A stretch of 27,079 nt of DNA, taken from positions 1 through 27,079 of the IMG/VR virus record IMGVR_UViG_3300025645_000372; one strand, 5' to 3'. The notes under the pieces were generated by a model. The model saw only the letters and a program-made list of their open reading frames with translations, did no database searches and was not told the origin of the DNA. The translations under genes were made by a program, and so were the position numbers. Below, in pieces: positions 1 to 8,097 of the stretch. How positions within the stretch are numbered: position 1 is the stretch's first letter; each line of letters opens with the position of its first letter. Source of the DNA: a virus.

Positions 1-1668
1 ACCAATCATAGTTTGCATAGGGTTTGTTTGTTTACCTAATAATTTATTAAATATTGCTCCATCAGCACTATTTAAGTCACCAATAGATACCATCGGTGTC
101 TTAGATCTTTTTGCAGCTTCACTCAATGTAGTTCTGTTTACAAAAAATTCAGGTATGTCAAAAATAGCATCTGATGGTTTATCAAATCTAAGTCCTTTAG
201 GTAATCTTGCTGAATTCAATACTTTCTCTACCATACCTTCAGCTCTAAGATCGGATAATGTTTCTCCTCTTTTAGCCAACTCTGGATTAGCTGTGGCCCA
301 ACTGTCTTTGAATAATTGTCTAGCATTTTTTACAGCTTCAGCAGCAGGTTTGTATCTTAACCAGGGTATAATACTTTTGTCTTGAAATATGTCATAAGTA
401 GAACCCAAATAGTTTTTAAATTTACCACCAAACAAAGCTTTGAATTCTTTAAGATCATCGGGACTCAGTGTTCCTCCAAGCTCATCAAACAATCCAGCCC
501 ATTTTTGTCTCATAATAGTTAGACTACTCACAATACTTTTTTGTATTTCATCAGCTTCATCAGCACTGGTTGCAACTTTTTTTATTTTGTCTTTAACTTT
601 TTGAAGTAAAGCCTCATCCATCTCACCAAACTGAGCTCTTGTTCTTGCGGTTGCAGCATCAAAACCTTCTTGTCCTGCTATTCTGCCTGCAGCATCTACT
701 ACCTCTTCACCAAATTCTGCTTTACCTGATAACAATGCATCATTAACTTCATTTAAAAATACTTTTCTTTCTTGTGCAGTACCTTTGTTAAACACAGTAC
801 GCATAGCCGGAAACATTTTATCAATATCTATATCTAAATTTCTAGATAAATTTCTTGCAACGTTAGCGTCAGCTGCTCTTAGTCCAATAGATTCTCTTTC
901 AATAGCAAACTGTTCTGCTGTCTTACCACTTCTAGACCTGAAGTTGGCCATAGTCTTATCAATCCATCTATCTATTTTAGAATTAGCTATGTCTAAATTT
1001 TTATTTCTATTAGTAATTTTACCAATTACTTTACCTACACCGCCAAGAACACCGGTAAACATTGCACCCTCAGTACCAAACTTAACTCTATTTAATATTT
1101 CTCTTGTAGCATCAGGAGATGTGTCGCTTCTATTTATTGCAGTTGGTCCACCTAATAGATCTCCAAATGTACCTGCTTGATCTACATCACCAATAAAAAT
1201 ACCTTCAGCTATACCACCACCTAATGCACCAGCCATAAAGGCCCTGCCTTTTCCTTTAGCGGTAAGTTCTAAAGCTTTGTCAGCAGCTTTTACTAAACCC
1301 TCATCTGCTACTCTGAATAAAGTTTTATTTTTACCAGCAAGCATAGCTGTCTTTGCTATACCACTCGCACTTTTAAAAGCTACACCACCAGGTACTCCGA
1401 TATTAACTAATAGTTTTGTAATTTTTCCTGCAGCTGTTGCTTCTGCTTTCTCATCAAATTGTGTTAGGTTATCAAACCATGCTTCAACATCAGCAGCTTT
1501 GCCACTGTTAACACCCAGATCCATGATGCTTGCTCCCAGTGAAAAGAAACCTTTAGGTATACCAATAAGACCAGACGCTACACCTGATAGCATTGATTCT
1601 ATTGTACCTACTTTGTTATTATTTTCTGCGCTCTTTAAAGCGGTTAAGTAATTAAACTCAGAAGACAT
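1..1668 (-). CDS. large internal/ejection-type virion protein, 3' end missing
   Basis: An open frame of 556 codons runs from an ATG at 1668 to the left edge with no stop, so the C-terminus is missing. The start follows an excellent Shine-Dalgarno (AGGAGG) at about 1673-1678. The protein starts MSSEFNYLTALKSA and is mostly helical and rich in Ala, Lys and Gly. Small-residue stretches such as GRAFMAGALGGGIAEG (about residues 150-165) and TGVLGGVGKVIGK could be membrane-active. No peptidoglycan-hydrolase or other catalytic motif was recognised. It is the last gene of the structural run, after several internal-protein-like genes, which fits a large DNA-ejection or internal virion protein of a short-tailed phage. 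That role is inferred from position, size and composition. Confidence 0.8.
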   Translation of the reverse strand, partial: MSSEFNYLTALKSAENNNKVGTIESMLSGVASGLIGIPKGFFSLGASIMDLGVNSGKAADVEAWFDNLTQFDEKAEATAAGKITKLLVNIGVPGGVAFKSASGIAKTAMLAGKNKTLFRVADEGLVKAADKALELTAKGKGRAFMAGALGGGIAEGIFIGDVDQAGTFGDLLGGPTAINRSDTSPDATREILNRVKFGTEGAMFTGVLGGVGKVIGKITNRNKNLDIANSKIDRWIDKTMANFRSRSGKTAEQFAIERESIGLRAADANVARNLSRNLDIDIDKMFPAMRTVFNKGTAQERKVFLNEVNDALLSGKAEFGEEVVDAAGRIAGQEGFDAATARTRAQFGEMDEALLQKVKDKIKKVATSADEADEIQKSIVSSLTIMRQKWAGLFDELGGTLSPDDLKEFKALFGGKFKNYLGSTYDIFQDKSIIPWLRYKPAAEAVKNARQLFKDSWATANPELAKRGETLSDLRAEGMVEKVLNSARLPKGLRFDKPSDAIFDIPEFFVNRTTLSEAAKRSKTPMVSIGDLNSADGAIFNKLLGKQTNPMQTMIG

Positions 1669-1676
1669 CTATCCTC

Positions 1677-2987
1677 CTATGTCAATTGATTTATAGATAC
1701 CGGAATAACTTGACCATCCATAACTTGAATTATTCTATCTTTTATAACATAAACTCCATCTGGATAATCTGGTGTTGTCTCATCTGCATTAACTGTTGCA
1801 ACTACTGAAGTAATGTAATCAAGTGGATCTTGTCCCTGTTCCATTTGTCCTGAAGGTAGTACCTTAGCATCAATTCCTTTTTTAACACGTAATAGTGATG
1901 CAAGTTCTGAACCTTGGAACATATCACCTTTTTCCATTCTCGTAGAAATAATTTCTGCCATACTTTTTCCAGCTAATGATTTATCAGCAATTTCAATTTG
2001 TTTTTGTTTAAGTAATTTAGCAAGTGCATTTTCTTCTTTGTTCATTTCTTTAGTGATCTCACCTTTAGCAATAAGAGATCTTAATGCAGCTTCTGTGTCA
2101 CCCACTTTATCGAATCTTTTACTTGCAGCAGTAGTTAATTTAGAAATTAAACTACCATCTTTAATACCTTCTTTTAGATTACCACCTTCTCTAATAATAT
2201 TACTTGCATCAATTAAAGATTTATAAGCTGCGTCTTTACTCATACCTTTGATGTCCATAATCTCTTTGTATTTGTCCATCTTTTTCATTCTTGCGTCTGC
2301 TTCTATTTGTTCTCTCTCTGCATCTGTTAATTCTTTTTCAGGAGCTGTGTAGGTCATGTCAGGATTCCCGCCGCCTGGTGCTCCAGACGTTCCTACCTTA
2401 CCACCTAATTTAATATTACCTTTTGGTGGTGGTACTTCTTTATTATCTTTATTAAAAAATCTTCCATTAGCAAAATATAAACCAGTTAAAGCCCCTGTTG
2501 GAGAAACAACAAACCTAGCTGCACCAGCAAGTTTTCCAGTTACGGCTGGGTTAGTAACACTTCTATAAATTCCGCCGACTAATTTAACAGTTGGATCTCT
2601 ACCTAAAAAATTAGGCTCGTATATGTTTTGAACTGGTCCTGCTTTGTTTACAACCGTAGAACCTTGATTAGTAAATCTACCCGGAGTTCCTGGGGCTCCT
2701 GGAATTCTTACTGTACCCGCTGATTTTGTGCCAGTTTTAGTTCTAGCTAAATTTTTTAAAGCGTTTATTCCTCTAGGAATATATCTTGCGCCTGCTCTTG
2801 CTGCTCCCATAATTAAAGGTATAAAAGGAGTTGCTGGTCCCGCATAACCTGGTCTGCTACCATCATTACTAGGTTGAACTCTTTGTGTCATAGACCCACC
2901 ATTTCTTTTTGGTTCCCGGATCCCGTGCATGACACCCTCTTTAATAGGGCCGCCGTATCTAAACATTGGTCTATTTAAAGTCTTCAT
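1677..2987 (-). CDS. virion-associated protein with N-terminal YGG/GG motif (436 aa)
   Basis: The N-terminus carries MFRYGGPIKEG and then RNGGSMTQR, the same Gly-Gly style of element seen in the proteins at 3904 and 5782. A hydrophobic segment (about residues 53-65, TPFIPLIMGAARAG) follows. A Gly/Pro-rich middle part (about 85-210) leads to a helical, charged region (about 215-385) and a short beta-like C-terminus ending in SINQLT. I recognise the N-terminal pattern from proteins of pelagic marine phages but know no assigned function. The start is 2 nt after the upstream stop in the arrangement TAATTATG. Its place among internal-protein-like genes suggests a component ejected with or attached to the DNA; this is an inference. 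Confidence 0.8.
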   Translation of the reverse strand: MKTLNRPMFRYGGPIKEGVMHGIREPKRNGGSMTQRVQPSNDGSRPGYAGPATPFIPLIMGAARAGARYIPRGINALKNLARTKTGTKSAGTVRIPGAPGTPGRFTNQGSTVVNKAGPVQNIYEPNFLGRDPTVKLVGGIYRSVTNPAVTGKLAGAARFVVSPTGALTGLYFANGRFFNKDNKEVPPPKGNIKLGGKVGTSGAPGGGNPDMTYTAPEKELTDAEREQIEADARMKKMDKYKEIMDIKGMSKDAAYKSLIDASNIIREGGNLKEGIKDGSLISKLTTAASKRFDKVGDTEAALRSLIAKGEITKEMNKEENALAKLLKQKQIEIADKSLAGKSMAEIISTRMEKGDMFQGSELASLLRVKKGIDAKVLPSGQMEQGQDPLDYITSVVATVNADETTPDYPDGVYVIKDRIIQVMDGQVIPVSINQLT

Positions 2988-2989
2988 AA

Positions 2990-3904
2990 TTAGTTTCTTC
3001 TGCCGCCGTAGATTTGACCAAATAATCCTGCAACACCTGTAGCACCAGCTAATGCAGATGCGTAAGGATCTGATTGTTGTTGGTCTTGATATTGTTGTCC
3101 AGCAACACCACCACTTAAACCTGTAAGCATGTTACCATATTGATTTAATCTTCCGTAAGGTTCATAAGCCCCAGTCTGTGCTGCTTGTTGATCAGCTGTT
3201 AATAGAGCTTGGTTGTATGCTTGATTAACTGAACCTAAAGATCCAAGAGCATTAATATCTTGACCCATACCTTGTCTACCAAAGTCAGATAGACCAAACT
3301 GTTGATTCATTTGATTACCATATGCACCGGCTAGTCCTTGTTGTGCGTTTGCAATAGCTCCTTGGTTACCAAAATTTTGCTGTGCTAATTGATTAGCTTG
3401 ACCAAAACCTTGTTGTAATAATTGTGCTTGTAGTGCACCTCTGTTTACTAATGAGTCTGCATTGTACTGACCCATCATAGCACCTTCTCTACCACCACCA
3501 AAATTTCCAGAATTAACTGCGGCATCTCTGATTTGTTGTTGTCCACCTAATCTAGATTTATCATACTCAGATAAAGTAGCGTTGATAACATCTGTTTGAT
3601 ACGGAGACATAAAAGGTTGATAAGCCTGTGGTCCTGTTAAAGCACCTAAGCCACCAATAGTTTGTGCTGATTGTCCCAGAGCCCCGGCCCCTGCTGTCTG
3701 TGCAGTTTGTGCTGCTTGTAAATATGGTGAGTAAGAACCAACACCTTGTGTTGCAAGCGCTGCCGCTTGTGTTTGCATAGGATCTTGTCCTGCAACGAAT
3801 TGTCTACCGGTAAAAGTATCTGTATTAATTGGCGCAGAGTATGCAGCCGTTGCCTGTTTGGAATAATCTTTTACTGTATCTTCTAAAAAATCTGGTATTG
3901 CCAT
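2990..3904 (-). CDS. Ala/Gln-rich internal virion / DNA ejection-type protein
   Basis: This 304-residue protein is very rich in Ala, Gln and Gly. It contains the block SPYQTDVINATLSEYD (about residues 100-115), then a glutamine run and NSGNFGGGREGAMMGQY. I recognise this arrangement (an N/SPYQ..VI..TL..YD block followed by GxFGGxRxG) from podovirus and siphovirus structural proteins annotated as DNA-transfer or internal proteins. The C-terminal part (about 240-304) is Gly-rich and ends in QIYGGRRN. The ATG overlaps the upstream stop as TAATG, indicating translational coupling. The internal or ejection role is taken from the family resemblance and the neighbours; no catalytic motif is visible. 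Confidence 0.8.
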   Translation of the reverse strand: MAIPDFLEDTVKDYSKQATAAYSAPINTDTFTGRQFVAGQDPMQTQAAALATQGVGSYSPYLQAAQTAQTAGAGALGQSAQTIGGLGALTGPQAYQPFMSPYQTDVINATLSEYDKSRLGGQQQIRDAAVNSGNFGGGREGAMMGQYNADSLVNRGALQAQLLQQGFGQANQLAQQNFGNQGAIANAQQGLAGAYGNQMNQQFGLSDFGRQGMGQDINALGSLGSVNQAYNQALLTADQQAAQTGAYEPYGRLNQYGNMLTGLSGGVAGQQYQDQQQSDPYASALAGATGVAGLFGQIYGGRRN

Positions 3905-5091
3905 TATATCATCCTTGATTGTAATGCTTGTTGTTGTTCATACATTGCTTGCGCGCCGTCTGGTTCTTGTATCATTTCTTCAGACATCATTTCTTCTCCA
4001 CCACCTAAACCTTGTGAGTCTTCTGAAACTTGTCCGCCTTGTTCTAAGTTATCCATTAAATTTTGCATAACTTCTGATCCTCTATCTATATCTCCACCGC
4101 CTGCGTTTCTTACAGCGTCTGCAGTGAATACAAATTCATTCTTACTTAATCTTGCAGGTACATCGTCAGCTCTTTCTTCGCCACCCATTGCCACAAAACC
4201 GCCTTCATCTCTGTAATCTTTTTCCATACCACCCATGTCAATCATTTCTGCTTGTTCAGTATCCATTATTCCACCACCTTCATCGTAGTTCATTCTACCA
4301 CCGTTTGCAGCCATCATAGGTTGTTGCATACCTTGTTCTTGTTGTTGCATTACTGCTTGAACAAATTGTTGGAAAGATAACTCTCCACCTCTGTTCTTAT
4401 ATTTTATAAATTCTGCTTGAAGCATTTGTTCTGCCTGTGCTTCACCTGCGCCACCACCCATTGCTAAAAATGCTGTGGGCATTCTTCTACTTTGACCAGC
4501 ACCTGATCTCATAAATTCTTCTTCGTCTTCAATGTCGCCACCCATTGCATAACCGGCTCTGCCACCTTCAGCTGCATAGAAATTTTGATTAACATATTTT
4601 TTCTGTGGCATAAAGTTTAAACCTACACCAGCATCACCTTGACCACTGTAATAATTTTTTGCACTTTGTACTGCTGCGTTTGGATCTAGTTGAGTAACAT
4701 CTTCTACTACTTCTTCATCACCACCACCCATAAATAGAGGGGCCATAGTTGCTAGACCTAAACCACCGAGTGCTACTTTACCCATGTTAAATTTACCAAC
4801 AGCATCACCAACACCTTTATCTCTAAATAAATTTGAGAGACTCCCCATCATTCCAGGTTTTCCTTCCATAAATCTTCCGGCAAAACCTTTAATACCCATG
4901 GGACCAAATTTATTTAATCCGTATCCTGCTGCTGCACCTAACGCTAGTTTACCTAATGGACTTTTAGCAATTTTCTTAACACCACGTACAGCTTTCTTTA
5001 CAAAGCTACCTAAACCGTAGTTCTGTCTAGGGGCACTTAGTCCACCGTATTCGTACATCTGTCTTGGTTGTTGCATATTTGAAATTGGCAT
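3904..5091 (-). CDS. virion-associated protein with repeated GGR-x-x-Y-x-x-GG elements (395 aa)
   Basis: The N-terminus has MYEYGGLSAPRQNYGLG and then a basic stretch (about residues 31-50). A small-residue hydrophobic region (about 105-124) follows. The C-terminal half carries EGGRAGYAMGG (175-185), NGGRMNYDEGG (263-273) and EGGFVAMGG (296-304). A highly regular block around 309-334 includes VPARLSKNEFVFTADAV and GGGD; I recognise this block as recurrent in marine phage proteins, without a known function. The tail is acidic and rich in Met and Gln. A good start with SD-like AAGGAT lies just upstream. It is probably a virion or internal protein, based on its neighbours. Confidence 0.8.
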   Translation of the reverse strand: MPISNMQQPRQMYEYGGLSAPRQNYGLGSFVKKAVRGVKKIAKSPLGKLALGAAAGYGLNKFGPMGIKGFAGRFMEGKPGMMGSLSNLFRDKGVGDAVGKFNMGKVALGGLGLATMAPLFMGGGDEEVVEDVTQLDPNAAVQSAKNYYSGQGDAGVGLNFMPQKKYVNQNFYAAEGGRAGYAMGGDIEDEEEFMRSGAGQSRRMPTAFLAMGGGAGEAQAEQMLQAEFIKYKNRGGELSFQQFVQAVMQQQEQGMQQPMMAANGGRMNYDEGGGIMDTEQAEMIDMGGMEKDYRDEGGFVAMGGEERADDVPARLSKNEFVFTADAVRNAGGGDIDRGSEVMQNLMDNLEQGGQVSEDSQGLGGGEEMMSEEMIQEPDGAQAMYEQQQALQSRMI

Positions 5092-5115
5092 AATTTTATC
5101 CTTAGTCTATACGTT

Positions 5116-5283
5116 TTACTTTGTTTTACTGAACAAATCAAGAGCTGGCATTATAACTTTTACGTCCTGTGCCATCTCCTCCGCCTTGAAACCCTTAGCT
5201 TCCCAGTCTTTTCTCTCTTTAAAAAGCTCACCGGTCTCAATGTGTCTATAAGTTGTTTCTACTTTTGCTTGTTTTATTTCCAT
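5116..5283 (-). CDS. small hypothetical protein (55 aa)
   Basis: A short gene fills the gap between the small beta protein at 5283-5618 and the large protein at 3904-5091. It starts with MEIKQAKVETTYRHIETG and ends LDLFSKTK, stop TAA at 5116-5118. The start overlaps the upstream stop as TAATG, the junction used repeatedly in this operon, which is the main reason to believe it. The product is charged and probably helical in its centre (FKERKDWEAKGFKAEE). I do not recognise a family, and the function is unknown. Confidence 0.6.
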   Translation of the reverse strand: MEIKQAKVETTYRHIETGELFKERKDWEAKGFKAEEMAQDVKVIMPALDLFSKTK

Positions 5284-5618
5284 TAGTCTACCTTTTCTTT
5301 TTTGATGTTTAAATAACTTATTGCATAATCAAACGAGTCTGAAGTGCTTGATTGTATTGTAAATCCTGAGCCACCTTCTACGATCAATGGTTGAGTCAAT
5401 AATTCTGCTGTAACATTAGCTGTTAGTTGTGCTGATTTGATAGCTGTAATACTGTTGTTTGTAACAGTCACTGTTGGGGTACCTGCAGATGTAACTAAAA
5501 TTGATTTAATAATTATAGTCTCATTAACACCTGGAGTACTTGCTGGAAAAACATCTAAAGCACTTCCCGTAGTGTTGTTATCTATTCCTACAAATTTATA
5601 TTGATTTACTACTGCCAT
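5283..5618 (-). CDS. small beta-rich virion protein (111 aa)
   Basis: The protein starts MAVVNQYKFVGIDNNTTG and is composed of alternating short beta strands rich in Thr, Val and Ile. The central pattern IIIKSILVTSAGTPTVTVTN resembles the corresponding part of the 121-residue protein at 15313 (VKVNSIIVGNIDGSSSANVS), so the two may be distant relatives with a small beta-sandwich fold. Both ends are coupled by TAATG overlaps, at 5618 and 5283. A virion decoration or tail-associated role is plausible from composition and location, but nothing gives a precise function. Confidence 0.75.
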   Translation of the reverse strand: MAVVNQYKFVGIDNNTTGSALDVFPASTPGVNETIIIKSILVTSAGTPTVTVTNNSITAIKSAQLTANVTAELLTQPLIVEGGSGFTIQSSTSDSFDYAISYLNIKKEKVD

Positions 5619-5782
5619 TATTCCATGAAGAAACTTTTAGCTTCTATCTCCTGTTTTACTTCTTCCTGAAAAGAAGTGTTTAATTTTGTAATCACTGAGT
5701 CCAGATCCCTGACTAAAGATTGGAATGTTCGTTGTTCATATTCTTTTGATGCTCTAGTTAATGATTGTACAATTTTTGCCAT
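5618..5782 (-). CDS. small hypothetical protein (54 aa)
   Basis: A short gene lies exactly between two longer ones, with TAATG overlaps at both ends (start at 5782, stop TAA at 5618-5620). The product starts MAKIVQSLTRASKEYEQ and ends EAKSFFME. It is strongly helical with a coiled-coil-like heptad character in the centre (FQSLVRDLDSVITKLNTSF). The perfect fit between neighbours and the charged amphipathic composition support a real gene. I recognise no family; an assembly or binding helix is possible. Confidence 0.65.
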   Translation of the reverse strand: MAKIVQSLTRASKEYEQRTFQSLVRDLDSVITKLNTSFQEEVKQEIEAKSFFME

Positions 5783-8097
5783 TATAATAAACCTGCTAGG
5801 CCTCCGTTTTTAAAAGTATATTTTCCATATAGTCCGGCAGTTTTTTGTCCTGTAAATGGATCCATTTCACCTCCTGCACTAAACTGTAGGGGCCCATCTG
5901 GACTGCCAATATTTTTTTGATAACCTATTGTACCTGTTGGATCTTGACTTAATAAATTATTGGCATTTGCATAAAAACCATTTTTTTGAAAACCTATTCC
6001 TAAATTAGGTTGTGTGCCTCCTTCAACTATTTCTTTAGAAAGATTGGCATTAAATGTTCCATCATTATATGTCAATGAGGGTGTTAGATCTGCATTATAA
6101 TAACTACCATCTTTAAATTTATCTTCTTGATAACTACCATCCAACCCTACTTTAAAATTATTTCCTACATCAAATGTTTTATCTACACCTAATTTATTAG
6201 TAGTGTATCCGTAATCATTGTCTCTAAAAGTAGACCCTGTTAAGACACCATCACCATAATTAAAACCTAATTTAGAATCATTTATAGTGCTATCATTAGT
6301 GTTAAGATTTGCTCTTAAATTTAAATCACCTAAATCATAATTAACTCCAGTATTTAAAATTCCTTCTTCAATATTAGGACTACTGAAGTTAAAATTACCC
6401 ATAGTATAATCGCCACTAGTATTTGATTGAGTTCCAGTTGTATCAATTGATCTAGTTAAATTTAATCCTTCTACTGGAGATATGGTTTGTTTTAATACAG
6501 CTTGATCTATAAGAGACTTAGCTTTGTCCCCATCAATCATTCCATATTTGTCTTCAATCTCAATGTCCGGATACTGTAAATTTAAATCAGTAAGATTGTT
6601 TGTGTACAAATTTTTATTTATTGTTTTAGGTCCATTGGATCTATTCATAAAAAATGGGATGTTTCTATTTTTAGAAAGAATTTGATATCTTTTAGCATTA
6701 TCGGACAGTAATTGACTTTTATCTACACGATCGGGTATCATACCGGTTAGTCGTTCATTAATTTTTTCGTTAATTTTTTTATTGACATCTACTGTAGGAA
6801 CTAAATTATTACTATTATCACCACCGTAACTTTGTTGTCTACCAGATTTGTTTTGTGAAGAGTCATAAGATCCTACAGAGTCTGCACCATATTGTGATTC
6901 AGCATCTGTTCTACCACGACCACCTTTTTTATAGTTTACTCTACCACCAAAGAAGTATCCGGCTCTACCGCCTTTAGCAAACCCAAAATCAGACCCATAA
7001 CCATAATCAGATTCTTGTTGAGTAGTTGGTCCCGAGTCGCCTTGAAAATTATTATCGCTACTACGTATATTACCTGCATTACTTATATCTATACCTTGTC
7101 CAGCTCCGCCACCACTAGTTCCAGTAGGGGTGTAGTATTTAGCAGCCTGAGCAGCCGCAGCAATCTCAGCATCTTTAGCAGCTGCATCCGCCGCATCTTT
7201 ATTTTGTTTTTGAGTTGCTTTATAAACAGCGGAAGCTTCTTGAAGTTGTTTTTTTTGAAACCCAGTTAATTCCTCTTCATCTTTTAATTTTTCATAAATT
7301 TCTAGTTGATTGGGTACGTAATTTGTTGCTTGAAAATTTTTACCTGTTAAAGTTTTAAAACCTTGTTCACCACCAAACAACATGTTTTCTCCTGCTAAAG
7401 CATTGTAGGCAGCTTTTTTATCGTCACTTAATCCTGCTATACCATACGTCCCACCACTTGGACCATTGTCATCACCCTGTGGTAAAAATTTTGTTGCCAT
7501 ATTTAAAGGAAAAGGAAGTAAACCTCCTGCAAACTTTGCAACATCACCTACTTTATTTTTAAATCTATTTAATTTACCTTTCATAAAACTATTAGGATAT
7601 TTTTCACTTGGATACATTTCATTGTTACCTAAAGTACCTTGATAACCTAGGTCCATACTATCTTCATAAGGACTATTGTATTGTCCCTGTGCCCCGTACT
7701 GTTCTTTGTTGTTCATTATCTGCTCACCATAATAATCCATTACTTCTTGAGAAGGTCTCATTCTTGAAAAAGTCTCAACTGTAGGTCCTGCATTACTAGC
7801 TTTGTTATACATAGTTTGTGCATTTGCTACTGAACCCGTAGGGTCATTTGATTGAGGATTAAAAGTTCTTACATTAACTTCACTTACAGGAGAACCATAA
7901 CCAAAAGCATTACCTGTTGGATTAAAATTATTACCACCACTATTATTAAAAGCATTTGTATTTGTTATTCCACCGGGTACCGGTGCTACAGGTTCTGGAT
8001 CTGTTGGAAGAGTAAGACCTAGTCTATATTTTTCTTGAGGAAGAAATTTATATTTTTTATAAAGTTCTTGGTCTGCTGCATTATAAAACGCTACCAT
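5782..8097 (-). CDS. large virion/ejection-type protein with GGR motifs and beta-barrel-like C-terminus (771 aa)
   Basis: Residues 1-200 are Asn/Gly/Tyr-rich and loosely structured. Residues about 255-320 form a helical, Ala-rich segment. At 375-396 there is a triple Gly-Gly element (KGGRAGYFFGG, then GGRVNYKKGGRGR), the same motif as in the protein at 3904. Residues about 550-771 consist of alternating amphipathic strands with Asn/Gly/Asp turns (for example LRANLNTND, LGFNYGDGVLTGSTF, FKVGLDGSYQEDKF, LGIGFQKNGFYANANN), ending YTFKNGGLAGLL. That pattern looks like an outer-membrane-type beta barrel. The start overlaps the upstream tail gene's stop as TAATG. A role in ejection or host-envelope contact is inferred only. 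Confidence 0.8.
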   Translation of the reverse strand: MVAFYNAADQELYKKYKFLPQEKYRLGLTLPTDPEPVAPVPGGITNTNAFNNSGGNNFNPTGNAFGYGSPVSEVNVRTFNPQSNDPTGSVANAQTMYNKASNAGPTVETFSRMRPSQEVMDYYGEQIMNNKEQYGAQGQYNSPYEDSMDLGYQGTLGNNEMYPSEKYPNSFMKGKLNRFKNKVGDVAKFAGGLLPFPLNMATKFLPQGDDNGPSGGTYGIAGLSDDKKAAYNALAGENMLFGGEQGFKTLTGKNFQATNYVPNQLEIYEKLKDEEELTGFQKKQLQEASAVYKATQKQNKDAADAAAKDAEIAAAAQAAKYYTPTGTSGGGAGQGIDISNAGNIRSSDNNFQGDSGPTTQQESDYGYGSDFGFAKGGRAGYFFGGRVNYKKGGRGRTDAESQYGADSVGSYDSSQNKSGRQQSYGGDNSNNLVPTVDVNKKINEKINERLTGMIPDRVDKSQLLSDNAKRYQILSKNRNIPFFMNRSNGPKTINKNLYTNNLTDLNLQYPDIEIEDKYGMIDGDKAKSLIDQAVLKQTISPVEGLNLTRSIDTTGTQSNTSGDYTMGNFNFSSPNIEEGILNTGVNYDLGDLNLRANLNTNDSTINDSKLGFNYGDGVLTGSTFRDNDYGYTTNKLGVDKTFDVGNNFKVGLDGSYQEDKFKDGSYYNADLTPSLTYNDGTFNANLSKEIVEGGTQPNLGIGFQKNGFYANANNLLSQDPTGTIGYQKNIGSPDGPLQFSAGGEMDPFTGQKTAGLYGKYTFKNGGLAGLL

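Noticed and set aside
7140-7210. Ala-rich stretch in the 771-residue protein as a signal or membrane segment
   Set aside because: It contains regular Lys and Asp and looks like a soluble helix.
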